This document shows, one piece after another, positions 26,114 through 33,316 of a stretch of DNA of 64,000 nt (position 1 is the stretch's first letter; each line of letters begins with the position of its first letter). The stretch lies in the NCBI RefSeq assembly GCF_003148385.1, contig NZ_CP029463.1, positions 2,666,001 to 2,730,000 of the forward strand, read 5' to 3'. Source of the DNA: Flavobacterium sediminis. Lineage in GTDB: Bacteria > Bacteroidota > Bacteroidia > Flavobacteriales > Flavobacteriaceae. Under the pieces are notes generated by a model. It saw only the letters and a program-made list of their open reading frames with translations. It did not search any database and was not told where the DNA came from. The position numbers were made by a program, and so were the translations under genes.

Positions 26114-27472
26114 CTAAAAACGAATGATCTTAACTTTATTTTTTCGGATGAAGCTTTGAATGATAGTTTTAATATCCCGATTGTGCTGCATCGGACTGAT
26201 CAGGTTTTTCAGAATATCTACGTTGATAATCTGATGATTTAGATCGTAAAAGCAATATCCTTTATAAATTCCGTTTTCTATCAGAACAGCACTTTTTTCC
26301 TCTACACTTCTTCCTTTGTCAATGATAACCATAGTATTGTTCTCAAAGGAACTTTCAGCAATAAAAGTTTGTACTCTTTGATTGTATTCTTCGGGTTTTT
26401 CCTTGTCTATACAGGCGCCATAGCATTGTTTAATATCGTACTGAAAGCAGCTTTTTTTAGTATCATATAAGCCGTTAATTTTCTGGCATAGATGATACTT
26501 TTCAGTTATTTTAAATAGAAAAGTTCTTCCTTCCTGCTGTGTACCAAATGAAGTGATCTCTTTTTTACGTCCGTCAGCTTTCTGAACTTTTAGGGCTAAA
26601 TACCCTTTTTCATTTTTCTCCGTATACAAAGCCCATTGAAAAATAGTTCGACGTTGGGCGCGATTGTAGATCGGTTTATTGATTTTGATCTCTTCACTTT
26701 CTTTAAGTAGTGCGATGAGTTCACTACCGGTTTCTTCAAAAGTTACGGCATACACTTCTCGCTGTATCTTTTTGCTTTTACTTGATGTACCTGTAAAATG
26801 CTGATTGACCCTTTTCTTTATATTTTTACTTTTACCAATGTAAATAACATCACCTTTTTCATTGTGAATATAATAAATACCAGTCTTAGAAGGTAAATTT
26901 TCCACAATATCCAGCAATTTAGGAGACATTCCAGATTTTAATTCAGTTTTGACAAAACCTTTAACGATCTCTTTTTCTTTGTCTTTAGAAAGTAATAATT
27001 TAAAAAGTTTTACGGTAGCCATAGCATCTCCGCTGGCACGATGACGATCGGCAATAGGGATGCCTAAACCGCGAACCAGTTTTCCTAAGCTGTAAGATCT
27101 TTGATCGGGAATTAATTTTTTAGATAGTTCCACCGTATCAATCGTCGGTCGGGTAAAATCGTACCCCAAGCGATTGAATTCCATTCGGATAACACGGTAG
27201 TCAAAAGAAGCATTATGAGCCACAATGATACTATCTTCGGTAATCTCAATAATGCGTTTAGCTACTTCGAAGAATTTAGGTGCACTACGAAGCATGGAAT
27301 TATTGATTCCGGTAAGTTTTACCACAAATGGCTGGATCGGGATTTCAGGATTTACTAAGCTAATAAATTGATCTACTACATTATGTCCGTCGAATTTGTA
27401 GATCGCAATTTCAGTAATTCCTTCTTCGTTATACTGGCCACCAGTGGTTTCTATGTCTAATATTGCGTACAT
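26114..27472 (-). CDS. DEDDh exonuclease fused to GIY-YIG nuclease domain
   Basis: A 452-residue two-nuclease protein. Residues 1-165 form a DnaQ/epsilon-type 3'-5' exonuclease: LDIETTGG, HNASFDYRVI and the DRHRASGDAMAT C-terminal His/Asp. Residues about 190-270 form a UvrC/Cho-like GIY-YIG domain (TGIYYIHNEKGDVIYIGKSKNIKKR). The remaining 180 residues resemble the UvrC/Cho middle region with a Cys cluster (KKSCFQYDIKQCYGACID). This architecture is known in Bacteroidota and Actinobacteria and is linked to DNA repair. It heads the operon with the channel, miaA and the thioesterase. Confidence 0.9.
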   Translation of the reverse strand: MYAILDIETTGGQYNEEGITEIAIYKFDGHNVVDQFISLVNPEIPIQPFVVKLTGINNSMLRSAPKFFEVAKRIIEITEDSIIVAHNASFDYRVIRMEFNRLGYDFTRPTIDTVELSKKLIPDQRSYSLGKLVRGLGIPIADRHRASGDAMATVKLFKLLLSKDKEKEIVKGFVKTELKSGMSPKLLDIVENLPSKTGIYYIHNEKGDVIYIGKSKNIKKRVNQHFTGTSSKSKKIQREVYAVTFEETGSELIALLKESEEIKINKPIYNRAQRRTIFQWALYTEKNEKGYLALKVQKADGRKKEITSFGTQQEGRTFLFKITEKYHLCQKINGLYDTKKSCFQYDIKQCYGACIDKEKPEEYNQRVQTFIAESSFENNTMVIIDKGRSVEEKSAVLIENGIYKGYCFYDLNHQIINVDILKNLISPMQHNRDIKTIIQSFIRKNKVKIIRF

Positions 27473-27482
27473 TTTTCAATGT

Positions 27483-27520
27483 CAATGTCAATCTCAAAAA
27501 ACAATGTCAATCTCAAAAAA
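27483..27520. repeat. Short tandem repeat, 2 x 19 bases
   Basis: CAATGTCAATCTCAAAAAA occurs twice head to tail, with a partial third copy (CAAT) after it. It sits just upstream of the exonuclease start, where the operon promoter should be. Confidence 0.8.
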
Positions 27521-27572
27521 CAATAGTTAAAAATTGAATTTTGCAATTGATACTGTAATTGCTATTGAAAAA

Positions 27573-27837
27573 TTATTTTTTGTTAATGATCATTTTTGAA
27601 GCAATTGTAATCAATTCTTCCACTTTTTTTAAAAATAAAACCTATATCTGTATTTGTTTCCTGAGCTTCACCAAAATTTAATGAGGCACTTCCTAAAGAA
27701 CGAATTAATTGATTTTTGTAATATTCATTTTCATAACGTTCATCCAAATTTCTTGTAAAGAAAATACATTCTCCTGCAAAACAAACCAATTGATCTTCAA
27801 AATTGAATATTTTTTCGTAAAAAGTATTGTTTTTCAT
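27573..27837 (-). pseudogene. Four-helix-bundle protein (23S rRNA intervening-sequence family), internally deleted
   Basis: The open frame starts at 27837 and encodes the conserved first half of the family (FEDQLVCFAGECIFFTRNL, YYKNQLIRSLGSASLNFGEAQ). After GFIFKK it turns into an unrelated tail and stops at 27583. In the next frame, just after the A-run, the minus strand reads VEELITIASKMIINKK and a stop at 27575-27573, which is the normal C-terminus of this family. About 35 residues between FIFK and VEEL are missing with a frame change, so an internal deletion has damaged the gene. Intact members are about 120 residues long; their function is unclear. Confidence 0.75.
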
Positions 27838-27883
27838 CCATTTTAATTCAAATTGTTATGATAATACTTTTTGATTACAATTG

Positions 27884-28570
27884 TTATTGATATTGTCTTG
27901 CTCCAAATATACTACTTCCTATTCGAACCATCGTGCTACCACAGGAAATTGCTAATTGGTAATCGCCACTCATGCCCATAGATAAAATTTTTAGGTTCCA
28001 ATTATCAGTGTTCTGTTTGGAGTATTTATCGAAAAGTGATTTTAAATAGGTGAATTCTTTTCTGATCTGATTTTGATCTTCTGTAAAAGTAGCCATTCCC
28101 ATTAAGCCTACAATTCGAATATTTTTTAAATTATTGTTGTCACTTCGAGCGGAGTCGAGAAGTTGTTTCAGTATCTCTTCTAATTCCTTTTCATCTAAAC
28201 CGAATTTACTTTCTTCTTCCGCAATATGAATCTGAAGCAAACAGTCGATAACTCTATTGTTCTTTTCGGCTTGCTTGTTGATCTCTTGTAAAAGTTTCAA
28301 GCTGTCAACACCGTGAATCAAGCTCACAAATGGCGCAATAAGTTTTACTTTTCTCGATTGCAAATGCCCGATGAAATGCCACTGAATATCTTTGGGAAGC
28401 TGCTCGTGTTTTTCAACTAATTCTTGTACATAGTTTTCACCAAAAATGCGTTGACCCACCTCATAGGCTTCCATTAGATCTGAAATCGGTTTGGTTTTTG
28501 AAACGGCTACCAAAGTTACGTCTTCAGGTAATGAAGATTTTATTTCTGTTAGATTTATTGCTATTGACAT
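27884..28570 (-). CDS. YggS/PLPBP family pyridoxal-phosphate homeostasis protein, with an in-frame repeat insertion
   Basis: A 228-residue alanine-racemase-like TIM-barrel protein that binds PLP and controls its distribution. Diagnostic segments: LVAVSKTKP with the PLP Lys, FGENYVQEL, WHFIGHLQSRKVK, HGVDSLKLL, LQIHIAEEESKFGL, and SMGMSGDYQLAI ... VRIGSSIFG near the C-terminus. Residues 137-144 (LLDSARSD) are encoded by a 24-base palindromic repeat (28139-28162), an insertion absent from the usual sequence but in frame and located in the variable loop before IRIVGLMGMA. It starts 4 bases from the stop of the upstream hypothetical gene. Confidence 0.92.
   Translation of the reverse strand: MSIAINLTEIKSSLPEDVTLVAVSKTKPISDLMEAYEVGQRIFGENYVQELVEKHEQLPKDIQWHFIGHLQSRKVKLIAPFVSLIHGVDSLKLLQEINKQAEKNNRVIDCLLQIHIAEEESKFGLDEKELEEILKQLLDSARSDNNNLKNIRIVGLMGMATFTEDQNQIRKEFTYLKSLFDKYSKQNTDNWNLKILSMGMSGDYQLAISCGSTMVRIGSSIFGARQYQ
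28139..28162. repeat. REP-like imperfect palindrome inside yggS
   Basis: The 24-base element has the CTTCGAGC-GGAG-TCGAGAAG core preceded by GTCA. I recall this word as a dispersed intergenic repeat in Flavobacterium genomes; here it lies within the coding region and is translated as LLDSARSD. No second copy was seen in this window. Confidence 0.7.
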
Positions 28571-28573
28571 AAG

Positions 28574-29209
28574 TTAATTTTCTACTCCTAATATATTTCT
28601 AAAATCTTTAATAAGTTCATTTATTATTTCAAACGTGTAATCTGAAGAATCTTTCGATAGTTTATCCCATTTAGGTTTCAATGATTCAATAGGTACATTT
28701 TCTTCTAGTAGAATATTTGTAAATTCTGTAGTTATAAAACTATATTCTTCTAAAAAAATATCAATTTTAGTTGATAGCTTTTCAGAAAAATAAATTTTAT
28801 TTGGAAGATAATATTTTTGAAAATCTTGAAAAGAGTTTGAAAAGTTATTAATTATATGAATATTATTATTAATATGGTTTGGTTTAATTTTAAAGACATC
28901 ATTTAAAGAAGATTGTAATATAAGCATTTTGAGATATAATTCTTTTATAACTTTTGCTCTTTCAGAATGTAAATTTGTAAATTTAATATTAAACTCGTGG
29001 AGTTTTGCATCTAGTATGTGTTGGAAGTTTTTGTTTTCTTGCTCAATTTTCATTTTATGATTTTCTAAATTTTGAGCTAATTCCTTTTTTTTAATTTCTA
29101 TAATTTCTTTAAAAAAATACTCAATTAAATTTTTTCCCCATACTAAACCAACAAGAATTAGTAAGGCAGGAGGACCCGAAGATATCAATAATTCTATTAA
29201 CTTATCCAT
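28574..29209 (-). CDS. Membrane-anchored coiled-coil protein, unknown function
   Basis: A 211-residue protein with one N-terminal transmembrane helix (PPALLILVGLVWG, residues 13-25), then a long charged helix (FFKEIIEIKKKELAQNLENHKMKIEQENKN, predicted coiled coil to about residue 95) and a helical C-terminal domain rich in Asn, Ile and Lys. I do not recognise a family. Base composition is visibly more AT-rich than its neighbours, with long runs of ATT/AAT, and repeat elements lie on both sides (28139 and about 29245), which fits a later insertion upstream of yggS. It is separated from yggS by 4 bases and would be co-transcribed. Confidence 0.6.
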   Translation of the reverse strand: MDKLIELLISSGPPALLILVGLVWGKNLIEYFFKEIIEIKKKELAQNLENHKMKIEQENKNFQHILDAKLHEFNIKFTNLHSERAKVIKELYLKMLILQSSLNDVFKIKPNHINNNIHIINNFSNSFQDFQKYYLPNKIYFSEKLSTKIDIFLEEYSFITTEFTNILLEENVPIESLKPKWDKLSKDSSDYTFEIINELIKDFRNILGVEN

Positions 29210-29244
29210 ATTTAATATTATGTGATTTAGCTCTGCTGAACTTA

Positions 29245-29266
29245 CGTTTCTCCTTCATCGAAAGGA
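29245..29266. repeat. Second REP-like element
   Basis: GTTTCTCCTTCATCGAAAGGA resembles the dispersed Flavobacterium word of the form TTTCTCCTTCGTCGAAA. It lies between the hypothetical membrane gene and the DUF1015 gene, next to a promoter. One copy only in the window. Confidence 0.5.
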
Positions 29267-29298
29267 CAAAGTTAAACAAATCTAAAGTTCATATACAA
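29267..29298 (-). promoter_or_regulatory. Promoter of the coiled-coil/yggS unit
   Basis: Minus strand TTG (29298-29296), 21 bases, TAACTTTG (29274-29267). The -33 part lies in the last codons of the DUF1015 gene; leader about 50 bases to the ATG at 29209. Confidence 0.5.
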
Positions 29299-30502
29299 CT
29301 AAACCACTTCTAAACTTAGGTTCAATATAAGTGCTTTTAGGCGGCATAATCAAATCAGCATCAGCAATGGCTTTGATCTCATTAATATCGGAAGGATAAA
29401 GCATAAAACCGACTTTGAAATCTCCGGAATCGACTTTTTCCATAATAGAAGCGATAGATTGTTTTCCGGAAAGATACGAAATTCGTTCATCATTGCGTAG
29501 ATCTTCAATGCCGAGAATAGGTTGTAAAACGCAATCGTATAAGATCTGTGCGTCTAAATTAGTGAGAACAGATTCTTTTTCTTTGGTATTCGATTGGTAA
29601 ACCAAAGCATAGAACTTACCATTCAGGTACATACCGAATTCTCCTTTTTGAGTTGGTTTCCACAATTCTTGTTCTTTCGGAATGACTATAAAATGCTTTT
29701 TCAGTTCTTCCAGAAAAGCGTTTTGAGAAAGTCCGTTCAAATCTTTAATCAAGCGATTGAACTCGTAAATTTTCACATTACTTTCGGCAATTAAGAAGCT
29801 CATAAAATAATGCAAGTTCGGATTGTTTAAATGTTTGTCCTGATCGTACAAAGCACTGGCAGAGGCCGATCGGTGATGGCCATCGGCAATATAAAGGTTC
29901 GGAATTTCTTCAAAATATTCCTGAAGCCAGTCGATCTCGTTTTGCGTATCGATTTTCCACAACGAATGAATCTCGTGATTAGGCGTTGCAAATTCGTAAA
30001 AAGGTTGGCTCTTTTTCTTTAGGTTGATCCAGGTGTGAATAGCCGGATTATCGGGATAGGTAATTAGGACCGGTTCGGTATTAAAATGTGTTTGGTGCAG
30101 GTAATCTTTGAACAACTCTACCCGAAATGCTAAAGTATCTTCGTGTTTCTTGATCTTATTTTCCTGATAATCCAAAATAGAAGTTCCGGCTATGATGCCT
30201 GTAAAAACTTGTTTCTTGTTCTTGATTTGGTACAGATAGAACGCTGCTGCTTCGTCGGTCACTAAAATTTCTTCAGCCTTAAAGTTTTCGTATTGTTTTT
30301 TGACGGATTGAAACCGTTTTTCAACAGCAATGGTTTGCATGTTCTGATAGGCCGGACTAATGATATGCAGAAATGAATACGGATTGAATTCCAGCCAAGC
30401 TGCCAGTTCAGCAGGGGAATACTCGTCATAAGACCGACAAGTAACCCAAGCTGCCTTTTCCGGCGCCGGTCGAACAGCTTTAAAAGGGATGATTTTGGCC
30501 AT
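29282..30502 (-). CDS. DUF1015 domain-containing protein
   Basis: A 406-residue cytoplasmic protein matching DUF1015 (SerC-associated family) throughout: MAKIIPFKAVRP at the start, YLYQI, the conserved YIADGHHRSASA motif with two His, and DLRNDERISYLSG toward the end. No biochemical activity is established for this family; it often neighbours serine biosynthesis genes, but not here. The ATG at 30520 adds six residues (MTFDQT) that other members lack, so 30502 is taken. The 76-base gap to hbd holds a long inverted repeat. Confidence 0.88.
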   Translation of the reverse strand: MAKIIPFKAVRPAPEKAAWVTCRSYDEYSPAELAAWLEFNPYSFLHIISPAYQNMQTIAVEKRFQSVKKQYENFKAEEILVTDEAAAFYLYQIKNKKQVFTGIIAGTSILDYQENKIKKHEDTLAFRVELFKDYLHQTHFNTEPVLITYPDNPAIHTWINLKKKSQPFYEFATPNHEIHSLWKIDTQNEIDWLQEYFEEIPNLYIADGHHRSASASALYDQDKHLNNPNLHYFMSFLIAESNVKIYEFNRLIKDLNGLSQNAFLEELKKHFIVIPKEQELWKPTQKGEFGMYLNGKFYALVYQSNTKEKESVLTNLDAQILYDCVLQPILGIEDLRNDERISYLSGKQSIASIMEKVDSGDFKVGFMLYPSDINEIKAIADADLIMPPKSTYIEPKFRSGLVVYEL

Positions 30503-30522
30503 AGTTTGGTCGAATGTCAAAA

Positions 30523-30571
30523 GTTGAAAGTCAAAAGGTTGAGAATTACTTTCCGGCTTTTGACTTTCAAC
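30523..30571. repeat. Inverted repeat between hbd and DUF1015
   Basis: GTTGAAAGTCAAAAG (30523-30537) and CTTTTGACTTTCAAC (30557-30571): 15-base perfect arms, 19-base spacer. It has no T-run like a terminator; it belongs to a group of TTGAAAGT/TTTCAAG-type words scattered between genes here. Confidence 0.7.
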
Positions 30572-30578
30572 GTTAAGA

Positions 30579-31466
30579 CTATTTAAATTGTTTTGCTACT
30601 TTTTCAGCTTTTCTGCTTTCGCTGTAATCGTAGAAACCTTCACCTGATTTTACCCCTAATTTTCCAGCCATTACCATATTAACTAATAGTGGACATGGAG
30701 CATATTTCGGATTTTTAAAGCCGTCGTACATTACATTTAAGATGGACAAACAAACGTCTAATCCGATGAAATCAGCTAATTGAAGTGGTCCCATTGGGTG
30801 TGCCATTCCTAATTTCATTACAGTATCGATTTCTTGTACTCCTGCAACACCGTTATATAAAGTTTCGATCGATTCATTGATCATCGGCATCAAAATTCTA
30901 TTAGCTACAAATCCCGGATAATCGTTAACTTCAGTAGGTGTTTTTCCTAATTTAACAGACAAGTCCATAATAATTTTAGTGACCTCATCAGAAGTATTAT
31001 AACCACGGATGATTTCAACCAATTTCATGATAGGCACCGGATTCATAAAATGCATTCCGATAACACGCTCCGGATGAACTACTGTTGCAGCAATTTGTGT
31101 AATGGATATAGAAGATGTATTAGTTGCTAAGATTACATTGTGGTCGCAAACTTCGCTTAACTGTTTAAAAATATTTAGTTTTAAAGTTATATTTTCAGTA
31201 GCCGCTTCTACAACTAAGTCACAACCTACAACACCGTCTTTAACATCTGTATACGTAATGATGTTGGCTAATGTTTTGTACTTGTCTTCTTCGGTAATAG
31301 TTCCTTTTGAAACCATACGATCCAGGTTAGAGGCAATTGTGCTCATTCCTTTTTCAATGGCTTTTTCAGAAATGTCGATTAATTTTACGGTAAAACCGGT
31401 TTGTGCAAACGTATGAGCGATTCCGTTACCCATTGTTCCTGCACCTATTACAGCTATAGTGTTCAT
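30579..31466 (-). CDS. 3-hydroxybutyryl-CoA dehydrogenase
   Basis: NAD(P)-dependent oxidoreductase of 295 residues acting on 3-hydroxybutyryl-CoA/acetoacetyl-CoA. It carries the canonical GAGTMGNGIA Rossmann motif, the NTSSISIT segment, the catalytic GMHFMNPVPIMKLVEII and the FVANRILMPMINE and DFIGLDVCL helices of the C-terminal domain. It is the more typical of the two homologues in this window (the other at 16442-17338). The upstream Gfo/Idh gene ends 41 bases away on the same strand, so they may share a transcript. Confidence 0.93.
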   Translation of the reverse strand: MNTIAVIGAGTMGNGIAHTFAQTGFTVKLIDISEKAIEKGMSTIASNLDRMVSKGTITEEDKYKTLANIITYTDVKDGVVGCDLVVEAATENITLKLNIFKQLSEVCDHNVILATNTSSISITQIAATVVHPERVIGMHFMNPVPIMKLVEIIRGYNTSDEVTKIIMDLSVKLGKTPTEVNDYPGFVANRILMPMINESIETLYNGVAGVQEIDTVMKLGMAHPMGPLQLADFIGLDVCLSILNVMYDGFKNPKYAPCPLLVNMVMAGKLGVKSGEGFYDYSESRKAEKVAKQFK

Positions 31467-31507
31467 TATTTATATTAGTTTGTTTTAGTTTCTTTTTTGT
31501 ATTACAA

Positions 31508-32479
31508 TTATCTGTTTTTCTCCATAGAAGCTATGATTTGATACGCTACACGCAATGCTTCCGTTCCATCTTCTAAAGTGACAATAGGAGTGGTGTTATT
31601 GTTAATTGCATCGGCAAAAGTTTCCAATTCGTCTAAGATAGCGTTATTAGTATGAACTTCTGGATTGTCAAAATAGATCTGTTTTTTAACCCCTTCGGCA
31701 TTTTGCAGGATCATATCAAAATCACCCGGAACTTCAGGAGCGTCTTTCATTTTTACGACTTCGCATATTTTCTCTAAATAATCAACCGAAATGTAAGCGT
31801 CTTTTTGGAAGAAACGCGATTTACGCATGTTTTTCATTGAAATACGGCTTGAAGTAATGTTGGCGACACAACCATTTTCAAATTCTACGCGGGCATTGGC
31901 AATATCAGGTGAATCAGAAATCACAGCTACACCACTGGCATGTACGTCTTTTACTTTTGATTTTACAACGCTTAAAATAGCATCAATATCGTGAATCATC
32001 AGGTCAAGAACTACAGGAACATCGGTACCACGGGGATTAAATTCTGCCAATCGGTGAGTTTCAATGAACATCGGATTGTGAATCTGATCTTTTACGGCTT
32101 TAAATGCCGGATTAAATCGTTCCACATGACCTACTTGCCCTTTAACATTATACTCTTTAGCTAGTTTAATGATGCCTTCGGCCTCTTCTACGGTATTTGA
32201 AATCGGTTTTTCTAAGAATACGTGCTTTCCGGATTTTATTGCCTGAACAGCACATTCATAGTGTGACAGTGTAGGCGTTACAATGTCGACAACATCAACG
32301 GCAGCAATGAGTTCTTCTATGGAGTTAAATTTGGTATAGCCAAATTCTTTGGCTACTTTATCGGCATTTTCTTTGAAAGGATCGTAGAAACCTACTAATT
32401 CGTATTTTTCAGATTGTTTGAGTAAACGTAAATGTATTTTGCCCAAGTGACCGGCACCCAGAACACCAACTTTTAACAT
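31508..32479 (-). CDS. Gfo/Idh/MocA family oxidoreductase
   Basis: A 323-residue NAD(P)-dependent dehydrogenase. N-terminal Rossmann domain GAGHLGKIHLRLL, the EKP motif (HVFLEKPIS) with catalytic Lys, and the C-terminal alpha/beta substrate domain with DLMIHDIDAIL, where Asp/His are the expected catalytic pair. The substrate, probably a sugar or cyclitol, cannot be assigned. It has its own promoter and precedes hbd. Confidence 0.92.
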   Translation of the reverse strand: MLKVGVLGAGHLGKIHLRLLKQSEKYELVGFYDPFKENADKVAKEFGYTKFNSIEELIAAVDVVDIVTPTLSHYECAVQAIKSGKHVFLEKPISNTVEEAEGIIKLAKEYNVKGQVGHVERFNPAFKAVKDQIHNPMFIETHRLAEFNPRGTDVPVVLDLMIHDIDAILSVVKSKVKDVHASGVAVISDSPDIANARVEFENGCVANITSSRISMKNMRKSRFFQKDAYISVDYLEKICEVVKMKDAPEVPGDFDMILQNAEGVKKQIYFDNPEVHTNNAILDELETFADAINNNTTPIVTLEDGTEALRVAYQIIASMEKNR

Positions 32480-32496
32480 AATGAGAGTATTTTGAA

Positions 32497-32526
32497 CAAA
32501 AATAAGGTTTTTGTTTCAAGTTTCAA
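32497..32526 (-). promoter_or_regulatory. Promoter of Gfo/Idh gene
   Basis: Minus strand TTG (32526-32524), 19 bases, TATTTTTG (32504-32497): full consensus; the leader to the ATG at 32479 is about 12 bases. The TTG is part of a GTTTCAAG direct repeat. Confidence 0.6.
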
Positions 32527-32611
32527 GTCAAATTTCTTAGGTTTTTTGGTTTTTCTTTTTCTTGTTTTTTGTGTTTTTTAACATTATTTTTACCCTAAAG
32601 AAATTTGGTCT

Positions 32612-33256
32612 ATGTTGAACGACACTCAGAAACATCAGGGGCTTAGAAATAAGTTGGTTACGCTTTTAGAAGAAAAGGGAATAACCGACAAAAATGTTCT
32701 GGAAGCTATTCGGAAGATTCCAAGACATTTGTTCTTAGACTCCAGTTTTGAAGATTTTGCTTATCAGGATAAAGCTTTTCCGATAGCAGCAGGGCAAACG
32801 ATATCTCAGCCTTATACAGTGGCTTTTCAGAGTCAGTTGCTTGAGGTAAAAAAAGGAGATAAAATATTAGAAATAGGGACGGGTAGTGGTTACCAATGTG
32901 CTGTTCTGTGTTTAATGGGAGCTCAGGTTTATTCTATTGAACGCCAAAACGAGTTGTTTAAAAAAACATCATTGTTCCTGCCTAAGATAGGCATTCGCCC
33001 GAAGCGACTCATATTCGGAGACGGATATAAAGGCTTAGAGTCAGAGGCTCCGTTTGATAGTATCATCATTACAGCAGGTGCTCCGTTTATCCCGCAGCCT
33101 TTAATGGCGCAGTTAAAGATAGGCGGAAGAATGGTCATTCCGTTAGGAGAGGATCATCAAATCATGACAATGTTGATCCGTAAGAATGAAACACAATTTG
33201 AGAAGCATGAGTTCGGAGAGTTTCGATTTGTACCTTTATTAGAAGATAAAAATTAA
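32612..33256 (+). CDS. pcm: Protein-L-isoaspartate O-methyltransferase
   Basis: Repairs age-damaged isoaspartyl residues with S-adenosylmethionine. The 214-residue sequence has RKIPRHLFLDSSFEDFAYQD, the substrate loop TISQPYTVAFQ, SAM-binding ILEIGTGSGYQ, and the Asp-ending strand FDSIIITAGAPFIPQPL. The gene starts after a T-rich stretch, ends 60 bases before the large DUF3857 gene, and no terminator separates them. Confidence 0.95.
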   Translation: MLNDTQKHQGLRNKLVTLLEEKGITDKNVLEAIRKIPRHLFLDSSFEDFAYQDKAFPIAAGQTISQPYTVAFQSQLLEVKKGDKILEIGTGSGYQCAVLCLMGAQVYSIERQNELFKKTSLFLPKIGIRPKRLIFGDGYKGLESEAPFDSIIITAGAPFIPQPLMAQLKIGGRMVIPLGEDHQIMTMLIRKNETQFEKHEFGEFRFVPLLEDKN

Positions 33257-33316
33257 ATAGCGATCAATTTTTTGACACTATATAAATACCTACACTTAAA
33301 TAATTTAAATCTCTGC

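Noticed and set aside
27483..27520. CRISPR or attachment-site repeat
   Set aside because: Only two short units with no spacer and no integrase nearby.
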